Positions 1-9,452 of a stretch of DNA of 64,000 bases are shown in pieces (position 1 is the stretch's first letter; every line of letters begins with the position of its first letter). The position numbers and the translations under genes were made by a program. This DNA comes from Pycnococcus provasolii (lineage: Eukaryota > Chlorophyta > Pseudoscourfieldiophyceae > Pseudoscourfieldiales > Pycnococcaceae). The notes beneath the pieces were generated by a model. That model did no database searches. It worked only from the letters and a program-made list of their open reading frames with translations, and was not told where the DNA came from. The stretch covers positions 248,001 to 312,000 of the forward strand of contig OW568864.1 in assembly GCA_938743325.2 (NCBI GenBank). The letters run 5' to 3'.

Positions 1-1258
1 TAATCACAATGGCGCATACCGTCTCACTCGGCGCGACATCTTCCAGCGCCTTGATGGACCACTCACCCACGACGCCCATGCCGCCTTCGCCGGCATTCAC
101 GAGGTACCACTGCGCGAGATCCTCCGGACCCTCGGTCGCGGTGCCTGGTTGTATGGCGTCGACGAGCAGAAGCAGCTTCTCTTTGGATTCGCGCGCATGT
201 CGTTCGGTGCCCGGCATCAGCTCATACGGAATACTCAGCGCCACAGGAAGGGCTGCCCTGTCGAGGCTCATCCAACGAGGGAGTGGCACATACGAGAAGT
301 CTGCTCCGTTGTCACGCGGGACTCGGAAGAGCCCGTATCCTGTGCCAAGCGTGTCAAGCAGATCCACCTTGGGCGCGCCCATCAGGCTCGTGATACCCCG
401 CAGCATCGCCACGTCGCCCACTAGCGGCACGGGCATGCATGCTCGCGTCCCGAGTTCATCCGCCTCAAGCCTCGTCACTTGCAGCTCGTTTGGCATGCGA
501 CGCTCACGTGCGAGCTCCTCCGCGCTTGGCGGCACCATCTCCTTCGTGATGACGTCACGCGCCGCCGGCGACTCGACCGCGGCAAGTGCGTTGCGCAGCG
601 CGATGGTGTGCTCGTTCGTATAGGCGCGTTCCTGCTGCGCGATCCTGTAGCTGGAGTACGCGATTGCGTCTCCCATGGATACTTCATTCAGTCCTCCTGT
701 GCTGGGCGCAAATCCGAGGCGCTGCATGTCCTTGAGCCGCGACACCGCGTCCTTGAGCGCTCTCGCCACCTTCCTCGCCTCCAAGACGTCCGAGACGCCC
801 ATTTGTGCGAGGTACTTCCCCGCCTTGCGCCTTTCGTTGGCGTTAAGCATGCGCAGCTCGTACAGGACGCCACTTCCCCACAGCGGGTCGAACCACGCGC
901 GCTCGGCGTCGGTGAGTTCCGGTCCCTTGAGCGTCAAGTACACCTGGCTTGCGGTGTACATGGTGTTCTGCTCCGTTCCGGAGATTCCCGTCTCCTCTTC
1001 GACGGACGCGGGTGTGTACCCACTTCGGTACAGGTTGGGTATGCTATTCGCGAGGTCGTGCCAGAGTCCGTTCATGTTCGAGAGGTTTCTCAGGAGTTCT
1101 TCCGGCGGTTCTTGCGCGAGTACGATTCCCGCGGTTGGCGGTGCCCACGGCCTGTACGTGCCTTTCATTTCACGTCCTGCACGGACTAAGTCGGGGTCGA
1201 GCTGCTGAAACGCCTGACGTCCCTGTCCCCCACCCCCATCCCTATCATTATTACCCAT
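1..1258 (-). CDS. RAF1: Rubisco accumulation factor 1 (RAF1), 3' end missing
   Basis: The minus strand is open from an ATG at 1256-1258 to the left edge (about 419 codons). The translation has the RAF1 signature: a helix-turn-helix segment around GLWHDLANSIPNLY and YTPASVEEETGISGTEQN, then a helical region around VLYELRMLNANERRKAGKY and the start of the C-terminal domain. RAF1 is a chloroplast-stroma chaperone that holds Rubisco large-subunit dimers during holoenzyme assembly, and in eukaryotes it belongs to the green lineage. The residues before the conserved core (glycine/asparagine-rich) do not look like a convincing transit peptide, so an upstream exon may supply the N terminus; the reading frame also stays open upstream of 1258. 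The family call rests on my recognition of conserved segments. The C-terminal beta domain lies partly outside the window. Confidence 0.85.
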   Translation of the reverse strand, partial: MGNNDRDGGGGQGRQAFQQLDPDLVRAGREMKGTYRPWAPPTAGIVLAQEPPEELLRNLSNMNGLWHDLANSIPNLYRSGYTPASVEEETGISGTEQNTMYTASQVYLTLKGPELTDAERAWFDPLWGSGVLYELRMLNANERRKAGKYLAQMGVSDVLEARKVARALKDAVSRLKDMQRLGFAPSTGGLNEVSMGDAIAYSSYRIAQQERAYTNEHTIALRNALAAVESPAARDVITKEMVPPSAEELARERRMPNELQVTRLEADELGTRACMPVPLVGDVAMLRGITSLMGAPKVDLLDTLGTGYGLFRVPRDNGADFSYVPLPRWMSLDRAALPVALSIPYELMPGTERHARESKEKLLLLVDAIQPGTATEGPEDLAQWYLVNAGEGGMGVVGEWSIKALEDVAPSETVCAIVI

Positions 1259-1844
1259 ACCTAACCCGGGACCATTACCACCACGACTCCGACCCCCCGA
1301 TAACGACGCGTGAGTTTTCACAACCCTATTGACCCGAGAACCTAAAGAAGAACGAGAAGATGAGCGTGAACAAACACCAGAATATGAGCAAGTTGACGCC
1401 ATGAGGAGCAGCGAGCGAGAACAGGGATGAGGACGACGGACGACCTTTAAAGAAGTGCCCGGGGGGATGGGGATGCTTCCCCCCCGCGGGGACCCGGCGG
1501 CCTCCCAAGAAAGTGAGGCTCAGAAAGTCAGGAAACGTGGGGCCGGGAGGAAAACTCAAAAACCAACCTGAAAAAAAAGCACAAGCGTCTTATCCACAAC
1601 ACAAAACCTCCTAGTTTTATAGGTAGTACTTCCTAGGGGTTACGAGAAAAGTGGTTCACCTGTTTGCCAGTTGGGGGTTGGTTTGGGGGTTGGGTTTGGG
1701 GGATTGGGGTTTGGGGTTTGGGGGTTTGCATTTTTGGGGTTTACCTGAGGTGTTTACCTGTTGGATTGGTTCTCTCTTGTTTTTATGCAATGATTTTGTT
1801 CTACATGATGGTGGTGATGAAGGTACCCTAGTCTATGTAGGTAT
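1259..1844. other. Intergenic, upstream of RAF1 and downstream of ETFB
   Basis: No convincing gene is seen. The segment holds a G/T-rich stretch at 1671-1743 with runs of TTTGGG and TTGGGGG, resembling degenerate telomere-like repeat. It may also hide an upstream RAF1 exon, because the RAF1 N terminus looks incomplete. Confidence 0.5.
1671..1743 (+). repeat. Degenerate G/T-rich (TTTGGG)n stretch
   Basis: Irregular units of TTGGGGG, TTTGGGG and TTTGGGGG fill about 70 bp on the plus strand, with G runs of 3-5. The pattern is like a telomere-type G-rich repeat without the A of TTAGGG, and could form G-quadruplexes. It lies just past the 3' end of the ETFB coding region (antisense to it). Confidence 0.7.
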
Positions 1845-2633
1845 CTACAGCACGCCTTTCTCTCTCAGCATGTTGATAAACTCGTCCATGTCCTTCGTCT
1901 TCACGCCACCCGCGCGAGCAGGAGGTTCGCTCACCTTCCTCACGTGGAGTTTGCCCTGGTCACGATCCACGTGATCCTTCACGTTGAGGGTTTCCGCTGA
2001 CAACGTCTCAATCTCACGCTTCCTCGCCTTGAGAATCATGGGCAACTTCGCGTAACGAGGCTCGTTCAGGCGCAAGTCCGTCGTCACCACCGCCGGCAAG
2101 GGAACCTTCACAGTCTCCAGACCCGCATCCACCTCGCGCGTCACGACGGCGTGCGTGCCGCCGTCCGTCACGGATACCGAGCTCGCGAACGTCGCCTGCG
2201 GCCAACCGCGCAAGGCGGCGAGCATCTGGCCCGTCTGGTTGTTGTCGCCGTCAATTGCCTGCTTGCCGGCTAGGACCATGCCGAACGGCCCCGCGTGGTC
2301 GACGACGGCGCTCAGCACGCGCGCCACCGCGAGCGGCGGCAGGGCCCCGGCGCCCGCACCCGCGCTTTCGTGCACGACGTGCACAGCGTGGTCCGCGCCC
2401 ATCGCCATGGCGGTTCTCAGTGTGTCCTTCGCGGCGTCCGGTCCTACCGTGACTGCGACGACTTCCGTCGCGATGCCCGCTTCTTTTAGCCTCAGCGCTT
2501 CCTCGAGAGCGATCTCGCAGAACGGGTTCATGGACATTTTCACGGATGACGTGTCGACGTTCGTTTGCGCGGCGTTGACGCGAATTTTCGCGGCGTAGTC
2601 GACGACGCGCTTGACGGCGCACAGGATACGCAT
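1845..2633 (-). CDS. ETFB: Electron transfer flavoprotein subunit beta
   Basis: A 262-residue protein, the usual length for ETF-beta (about 255). It starts MRILCAVKRVVDYAAKIRV at the ATG at 2631-2633; the longer open frame upstream has no family similarity. Diagnostic segments are NPFCEIALEEALRLKEAG, the AMAMGADHAVHV stretch typical of the AMP-binding beta fold, and a C-terminal basic AxKRExxT segment. With ETF-alpha it forms the mitochondrial heterodimer that passes electrons from acyl-CoA and amino-acid dehydrogenases to ETF-ubiquinone oxidoreductase; ETF-beta binds AMP. No cleavable presequence is evident, as is common for ETF-beta. A telomere-like array lies 221 bp upstream of the start. 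Confidence 0.95.
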   Translation of the reverse strand: MRILCAVKRVVDYAAKIRVNAAQTNVDTSSVKMSMNPFCEIALEEALRLKEAGIATEVVAVTVGPDAAKDTLRTAMAMGADHAVHVVHESAGAGAGALPPLAVARVLSAVVDHAGPFGMVLAGKQAIDGDNNQTGQMLAALRGWPQATFASSVSVTDGGTHAVVTREVDAGLETVKVPLPAVVTTDLRLNEPRYAKLPMILKARKREIETLSAETLNVKDHVDRDQGKLHVRKVSEPPARAGGVKTKDMDEFINMLREKGVL

Positions 2634-3848
2634 ACCAAACGTATGCCTGTACGATACGACAGGACTTAGACTGGAAAAACGAATTGAAATGAAATGCGAG
2701 CGTTTTGCAACGAGGGAGATGGAAAACCAGAATAGTGGGCTGAATAGACAATGATGAGACAGGCAGACAGACAGGTGGTGATGAAGAGACACGTCAGGAA
2801 ACCGAAAAGCGGAAAAGGAGAAAGGTTGGCTGTTTCAACTTTCAACCAGGGCACCTAACCCTAACCCTAACCCTAACTTCGTTTATGGGACCACACACGC
2901 AATAAGGGATCCATCCCCAAGCCAACGACGCTTCGCCTCCCCCCAACCAAATCAGTCGAAATCCCACCTCAAGTTGGAAAAACGCGATCCCCCAAAAGGA
3001 CAGAATTTGCGGAGGATTGGTCCCGCCGAATAATGCCCGAGGATCAGTCACAGGCAAGGGCAAGGGGAACGAATTGGAGGGAAGGGGAGGGGTACGAAGA
3101 AGCCGAAGATTTCAAGTCCGCACCTTTTTAGTCGAACCGTACCGGGTCCTCTGGTTTCGCGCCCCCCTTGTTGGCCCTTCATCCCTTACTTCTTCCCATC
3201 ACTCGCTCGCTTTCTTCGCCATCACTCGTCACATTAGTGTGTTGTTTCATTCTTGATTTGGAATTCCAAACGACGTTTACCTGTACTTTCTTTCTTTTAT
3301 AGTTGAATTACTCGCACTCACCGTCACCGTCACTGCTACTTTCATTTAAGCTTTCATTTAAGACACTCTTACTGTAAGTAAGACTTCCACTCGCTGCGCT
3401 GCTTACTGTAAGAGTTCACGAAGAGCTCGGCTCATCACAAGTTTTCGTGTCTTAAGTTGTGACGGTTTGTCTCTTCCTGGAGGCTCATCACCACCTTCGC
3501 TTCACCCCTGTTCCCTCGTTTCGGTTCACGCACATTTCACTCTGTTTGTCTCGTGCAACTGCGCATTCCTTCTTCATCCTTCGGGGCACTGCTTCCAACA
3601 AACAAACAAACTTGCACTCCCTCCTGAAGTGTTTCTTCGCTCACAGCACACGGGAGCTTTTCGTTTGCAGCTTTCTTTGGAATTTCCATTGCCACTTCGC
3701 CTTGGACTCCGTCTACCATATCAACCTCTGCTCACTCGTCCTTAACGAGCACGCACGCACGCGCGAACGAACGAACCTGAACTCCTCATCTCTCTTGTTC
3801 TTCGCCGGGCCACTTCACTGACCTGGTTTTTGTTTTGGTGCGGTGCGA
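2634..3848. other. Divergent intergenic region, ETFB to RWP-RK gene
   Basis: About 1.2 kb between two genes transcribed away from each other. It contains a CCCTAA array (2854-2877) and, towards the plus-strand gene, a C/T-rich stretch (about 3160-3830) with repeated CTTTCATTTAAG and ACTGTAAGTAAG-like words. Short ORFs here look like chance ORFs. It probably holds both promoters and a long 5' UTR for the RWP-RK gene. Confidence 0.5.
2854..2877 (-). repeat. Telomere-like (CCCTAA)n array upstream of ETFB
   Basis: Four consecutive CCTAAC units read on the plus strand (TTAGGG on the minus strand), 221 bp upstream of the ETFB start. It is one of nine such arrays at 5' gene ends in this window. Confidence 0.95.
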
Positions 3849-4167
3849 ATGATGCGGAAGACGACAACCACATTGACAGCCAACTTCCCAGTAGAAGCTT
3901 GCACGCCTACTTCTGGTTCTTTCGGAGATTTGCCTGCGAAAAAAAGACTCAAATACGCAAGTCGAGCAGATGCTGCCGCGCAAGCACCAGCACCCCCTCT
4001 CGCTATGAGCATGACGACGCGCGTGACGAAAACCGCCACCGCCACCACCATCACAACCACAAAGACGACAGTGCACGCGACAACGGGACTCGACGCTCTG
4101 CTCGTCTCGGCATCCATACTTGACAACCCAACGTCGACGCTCAGGTTCTTGCAGCACCAGCAGCAGC

Positions 4168-4199
<32 letters not shown>

Positions 4200-5480
4200 C
4201 AACAAGGTGGTGCCGCATCTGCCGCCGCCGCCGCCGCCGCTGCTGCTGCTGCTGAGCCTGATATTGAGCCTGACACTGAAGTCCTGCCACCGTTCGATCC
4301 GTTGCTGGTTGTGCCTAGTCAACCACTTAAACTCACGCCCGAAAATCTGAAGAGAGCATACAGCCTGCCAATCAAGGATGCGGCCAAAGCTTTCGGCATC
4401 GGTGAAACGAAGATTAAGAGGTACGCTAGAAAGCAAGGTGTGACGCGCTGGCCGTACCGTAAGCTCGAGTCGCTCAGGACTGTGCAGAATAACCTGTCGA
4501 AGAACGCAAAAAAGCATCCAGCCACATCGAAAGCTCCTGAGCTCGTTCAGGAGGTGCAAAAACTGCTGCAGAAGGAGGGCGTGAGCATGGCTAGTGAGCC
4601 GAACTGCAAGTTGTCGCACGAAGTGCTCACGCTTCGTCAGAGCATCTTCAAGACAAACTACAAGGAGAAGCTGCGTGCAAAAAAGTCAAAGGAGAGGAAG
4701 AAACGGATACCGCCACCGTCACTGCCACCGCCACCGCCGCCACCAGCACCGCCGCCGCCGCTGCCACTGCCGACGCAAATGCCGCTGCCACCGCCACCGC
4801 CATTGCCACCGGCACCATTACCGCCACTGCCGCCGCCGCCGCAGCTGCTGCTGTCACTGCCGCCTCCTCCTCCTCCTCCTTCTCCTCCTTCTCCTCCTTC
4901 TCCTCCTCCTCCTTCATCTACGCCTCCTCCGCCTCCTCTGCCTCCTTCACCTCTGCCTCCTCCGCCTCCTCCCACCCCTTCACCTCCTTCACCTTCGCCT
5001 TCGCCTCCGCCTCCGCCACCACCACAACGACGACGACGAGGACGACGACCACGACGAGAGTCACTGCCGCCATCCCCACCGCCACCTGCACCACCTGCAC
5101 CACCATCACCACCGCCACCTGCACCACCACCTCCACCACCTCCATCACCGATATTGTCACATTTGCCCGTACCACCGATGCTGCAATCTCCACCACCATC
5201 ACCACTACCATCACTTTCACCACTGCCATACTATGCGTCAGTAGGATTCCCTCCACAATACTCTTCACCTGCCCATTATTTTGAGATACATCACCCTCTT
5301 GTTGCTGCGGTGGCTCTTCCACCGGCATCCCCGTCCCCACCACCGCCTCGTCGCCATCGTGTTTATGGACATCGGAGACGCGCTGCTCCACAACCACTGC
5401 CATCTACGCCTATTCTACCATATTTCCCTTCGATTGGGGTGCCGTCCCCTGGTGGTGATAACGAAGGTGTTATCTTCTAA
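3849..5480 (+). CDS. RWP-RK domain transcription factor with polyproline tail
   Basis: A 543-residue protein starting at the ATG at 3849 (a second ATG follows at 3852). After a Thr-rich, His/Gln-rich and Ala-rich N-terminal region there is an RWP-RK domain at about residues 162-212. It includes LPIKDAAKAFGIGETKIKRY and the RWPYRK core followed by LESL. RWP-RK proteins are plant and green-algal DNA-binding factors for nitrogen response and gamete identity. No PB1 domain is seen, so it belongs with the short RKD-type rather than the NLP type (inference). From about residue 285 to 460 the protein is almost pure Pro with Ser, Leu and Ala, encoded by CCR/CCN repeats, including an RRRGRRPRR-like basic patch. 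Homopolymer codon runs (CAA, CAC, GCC/GCT) at about 4150-4250 suggest repeat-slippage growth. Confidence 0.95.
4160..4252 (+). repeat. Trinucleotide runs encoding His, Gln and Ala tracts
   Basis: Adjacent CAC/CAG, CAA and GCC/GCT codon runs encode poly-His, an eight-Gln tract and an 11-Ala tract within the RWP-RK gene, upstream of the DNA-binding domain. Confidence 0.9.
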
Positions 5481-5624
5481 GAGCGCATTGCAATACAAAA
5501 CAAACATAACAAACATATACATACTTTTTTCATGTGTTGTAAGAACGGATTTCTTTTTTATTTACTGTTCCATCAGGTTTACAGGGTATTTCAAGAAAAA
5601 CTTGGAGGGAGAAGGTTGCTCGTG

Positions 5625-6225
5625 TCATGCCGGAGTGATCCAACGCGTCTCCGCGCTTAATTCTTCGCCCATCTCCGTGCTTGGAGTGGGAGGTGGCAAA
5701 GAACCTTCACGGGCATTCACGAATCGCATCAGCAGTTCGTCAAGCTGATTTGCAGCCTCAGGACCGTCCCCAGACGCGACGTCGCCAAGGTCGTTCAAAG
5801 CCTCTAGACGACGCTGATTGCGCGTGTACAGCTGACTTGCGTCAATGATGTTCTTCGAATTTGGAGATGTGGCGTCACCCAACCGTGCTCCTGCGAGCGG
5901 ATTATTGGCTCCCGGACCGGATATAGGAATGAATGTCGAATCTGCGGCAAGACTTGCTGTCATGTCAATGCTGCCTCCATTCGCAGCCCTCAAAATACCA
6001 TCCGCGCCACTCTTTCGGATTGTCGGAGGATCGAAGCGCTCGTAGCTAACCACCTCGCTCTTGTCGTATCGGTCAAGTTCTGCGGCTAGACCAAACTGAT
6101 TGCCACGCGCCGGAGCAGCATTGCTCAACTCCCCGAGAGCATCTTGGTATGCGCCCAGCCCACCAAGACCAACGTTGCCACCAGCCCCGGGTCCGGCTCC
6201 GGCATACCTAAGAGCGTCGACACCG

Positions 6226-6261
<36 letters not shown>

Positions 6262-8380
6262 AGACGTGCTTCTGCAAGCTGCTGGCGCAGAGCTAATAGC
6301 TCCTTGCGCGCTGCATCTGCGTCCGACTCTGCTGACAGAGCGCGCTCATTCAGACGTGCCATGTCACGCCCTTGGCGATGAAGCTGCTCTCGGATCTGAG
6401 CCTGCTCACGCTGCAGTTCGTTGCGAAGTCTGTCCATGTTTGCATCCGAAGCTTGTGGAGGGGCTCCATATCCTGGTGCAGCCGGAGGCCTGGGATCGTA
6501 GCCAGCCGGAGGCCTGGGGTCGTAGCCAGCCGGAGGCCTGGGGTCGTAGCGAGGTGCAACAGGACTTTGGTTCGCAGAGGGTGCTTCGTCGTCGTACTCA
6601 GCCGGCGGCGGCACGTAGATGTTCGCTGCGTGCGATTCCTGGCGCGCAGCTCGTTTCTCCTCCTTCGTGGGCGACGAATGGCGCTTTCGGTGTTTGCCCA
6701 GCCGACGATTCGCCGCCTCCTGAGCTTTATTCTGTTGTTCCTCAAGAGCACGCATAGCCTCCTTCTTTCGCTCAGCCTCCTTATTCTGCTCGCGCTCAAA
6801 TTGCTCCTGCAGAGCATCGCGTTCTTTCTGCAGGCGCGCCTCGTACTCGGCATCCTCCTGCCGCTCGCGATCCACCTCCTCCTGCTTGCGCCTCTTCTTT
6901 TCCTCAATTTGCAGCTTCAGGGCATCCTGAAGTTCCTCCTGCTGGCGTTGCTTTGCCATCGCCTCCGCTGAGTCAACTCCGAACGGATTGTCGGATCGAA
7001 ATCGGATGACTGGCATGGGTCCACCTGGCACCGCCTGCATCGCTATTGCCGCCCCTGATGGCTGCGCCGATGGCGAGTACTCCCCAACGGCACGAGGCGC
7101 GCCGTAGAACTCCTCTTTTGGTAGCTGCACTGGCGGTGGGTGTCCCGCTGGTCCTGCCGCCCCACCCGCGCGCTGCGCAAGCTCCGCAACCTCGCGCTTA
7201 ACACGCTCGTCGTCCAGTCGATTCGCGTATTTGTTGGCCTTGTCGCGTTCTTCCTTTTCCCGCATCTGTGCCATCAGCTCACGGGCGTATTCCGCCTTCT
7301 TCATCTCCGCCGCTGCTTTCGCGACGTGTGCAAACGCCGCTTCCGCCGTGGCTTGCGGGTAAGCACCCACCGGCGCAGCTGGCAACCGTCCTGCTCCCAG
7401 GGCTGGCGCTTCCGCGGCGGCTTGCATGGCTCTGCGAGCCGCCGAGGCAGGATCTTCGTACGCGCCGGGCGCTGCTGGCATCGGCTGAGCATAGTTGGCT
7501 ACTGGTGGGGGTGGGGGTGGTGCTGCTGCTGCCCCTGTGGGCTCATAATAGGGTGGTGGTTGTGGCATAGCCGCCGCCGCCGCCGCCGCCTGCGCTTGGT
7601 ACGCAGCGTGCGGTGGTGGAAAGTGCTGAACCTGAGGTGCGCCAACGAATGGCGCGTAGGCTCCCGTCGGCCTGGCATCAGGTTGCTTGCGCAGGTCGCG
7701 GTCACGGCGGTCACGAGCACGCCGATCTGCAATCTGAGCCTCTAGCTCCGCGGCGTATTGGCGTTTGCGTTGTTCCTCTTCCCTCACCTTATCTGCGCTG
7801 GGTACGGCGTACATATCTCGAATGTTTCCGCCGACGCCTGCCGGTTTGCCGAAGGCGCGTGGTTCTGGGTGCTTAGGCTCCCCACGCAGTCCAGGCGGCG
7901 AACCCATGAGCGCCGCCTGCGCCGCCGCCGCCGCCTCGCTGGGTGGTTCTGGCCTTGCGAGCTGCGCCGGTGGTGCCTGCGCAGCTTGCGCTGCAGCGTT
8001 GACTCTGGGCGTCTGTCTTGCTTCCAAGGCGGCGGCGTGAGCTACTCTGTGTTCTCCCCGTTGTCTCGCGAGGAAGGCGTTGTACTCCGCCTGCAAGATA
8101 AACAAACAACCAGGCGCGTTTTCGTGTGTGTGTGTGTGTGTGTAGCGTATTTGTCAGTTCGTCAGAATACCCACCAGTAGTTCGCCAGAAGAGATAAGCC
8201 TGCGTCAAAACAAAAAACAAAAGTGTAACACACTTTTGCTGTACACTCCTCTGTAACTGCAAGAGATATCTAACATAACCTTACCTGTCTTTCTTCCCTT
8301 AGTTTTCTTCGCTGTTCTTCGACGTCGAGTTGGTTCGCCGCGACGATGAAGCCGGTGTTGGCTGTGCTTCTAGCGGCCAT
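5625..8380 (-). CDS. CSPP1: CSPP1-like centrosome/spindle-pole protein, two exons
   Basis: Exon 1 is 8380-8285 (ATG at 8378-8380, 32 codons) and exon 2 is 8090-5625; the intron 8284-8091 starts GTAAGG and ends TTGCAG, phase 0. The 853-residue product is mostly charged coiled coil with Ala/Pro-rich linkers. The exon junction joins LREERQ to AEYNAFLARQRG. This matches the CSPP pattern of a KLKEELRQ-like helix followed by an aromatic-containing helix. Several later units follow the family style: YAAELEAQIADR, YARELMAQMREK, and a DNPFG motif followed by a QIEEKK helix. CSPP1 binds microtubule lumens near plus ends and acts at centrosomes and ciliary tips. A polyglycine run is encoded at 6228-6262. 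The family call is by pattern; a generic ciliary coiled-coil protein is the alternative. Confidence 0.6.
8091..8284 (-). other. Intron of the CSPP1-like gene
   Basis: A 194-bp intron with donor CAG|GTAAGG and acceptor TTGCAG|GCG on the minus strand. It carries a TG dinucleotide run (8127-8144 on plus) and a 9-bp-arm hairpin (8218-8238). Confidence 0.9.
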
Positions 8381-9452
8381 CACGGACGAATGGGAAAGTG
8401 ATGATGATGAGAGAGGGAGGGGGGGGAGGGGAAGGGGCGCGCGGCCGGCCGCTTCTTGTTCTTGTTGCACGGAGTGTGTTTCTTTTTGGGTTTCGTTTTC
8501 CCGCTCTGCTCGAGAGTCTTTTCTGAGCTGAGCTTTCTGATGAGCTTTCTTCTGATGAGGGGCGTGAGGGAGGGAGGCCTTGGAGCCTTGGAGGGAGTCA
8601 TGGAGGGAGGGAGGAGTCCGCGGCCGATGAGGAGGCCACCTAGGTTGAGGCACCTGGTGGAGGCGCGGCCCTTTTCTTTCTTTCGCTCCAACCCTTTCGC
8701 TTCATAAAATAAGTTGAGGATGTCGGTCTCGGGATCCTTCCTTGTCTTCGCGAATCGCGAGGAATCCTCCGGCCACAACGGAGAACGAATAATCGGGCAT
8801 GCATGGGCCAGCATGGGCTCGCCGAATCGACAGCGAATCGACCGTTGGAAAACGTGTTGGAAAATGCAAAACAAAGAGGCAACCTCACTCAATTCACCCT
8901 CCTTTCATTCAAAGAAGGAACCATCCACCTGAACCATCCGAAAGAAACCAAGAAAGCAAAGCTAGGAAGCGCCATGAGGAAGAGGTTCCCTTATTCCAAC
9001 CCATTAGACTATTAGTAGGGTTAGGGTTACGGGGTGGGTGGGGTGGGGACCAACATGACCGTCCATGGTGTGCCGAACGACCGACCAAGAGGACCGTGCC
9101 CATTCCTGTATTTGCCAGTCGGCCCCCCCGAGAGTTGTGGTCTTGTGTGTGGATTTGACTGGACTGGACGGAACTTCAGGAACGGAACGGAACCAACTGG
9201 TCTGGTCTCAGTGGTGTGGCAAGTCCTTGCCAGCCCCCTCTTGGAGTGTTTGACCTCGCTGTTCAATTCTAAATTCCTCGGACGGACTCGCTGGTTCTTG
9301 CCCACAGGAAAAGGAATTCGACAGCTCGCCTTCCCCTTCCCCTTAAGTTTTAAGTTAAGTTCAGTCCAGTCCAGTCCAGTCGTCGTCTGCTTGTCAGCCT
9401 TATTTGTATTGTTTTTCAAGTGGTGGCCTCACTTCATCTTTTTTCACTCACC
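8381..9452. other. Divergent intergenic region
   Basis: About 1.07 kb between the CSPP1-like gene and the next plus-strand gene. It includes a G-rich purine stretch (8400-8450), a TAGGGTTAGGGTTA telomere-like array at 9016-9029 followed by GGGTGGG runs, and a CAGTC repeat near 9361-9380. No gene is recognised. Confidence 0.5.
9016..9029 (+). repeat. Short telomere-like (TTAGGG)n array
   Basis: TAGGGTTAGGGTTA followed by a degenerate G-rich stretch, midway between two divergent genes. Confidence 0.8.

Noticed and set aside
9-1208. Plus-strand ORFs of 204, 236 and 177 residues
   Set aside because: They are antisense to RAF1; their Ser/Arg-rich translations have no family features, while the minus frame gives clear RAF1 segments.
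1326-1559. A 77-residue minus ORF upstream of RAF1
   Set aside because: Low-complexity Phe/Pro/Ser composition with no splice evidence linking it to RAF1; it may be part of a 5' exon but cannot be supported.
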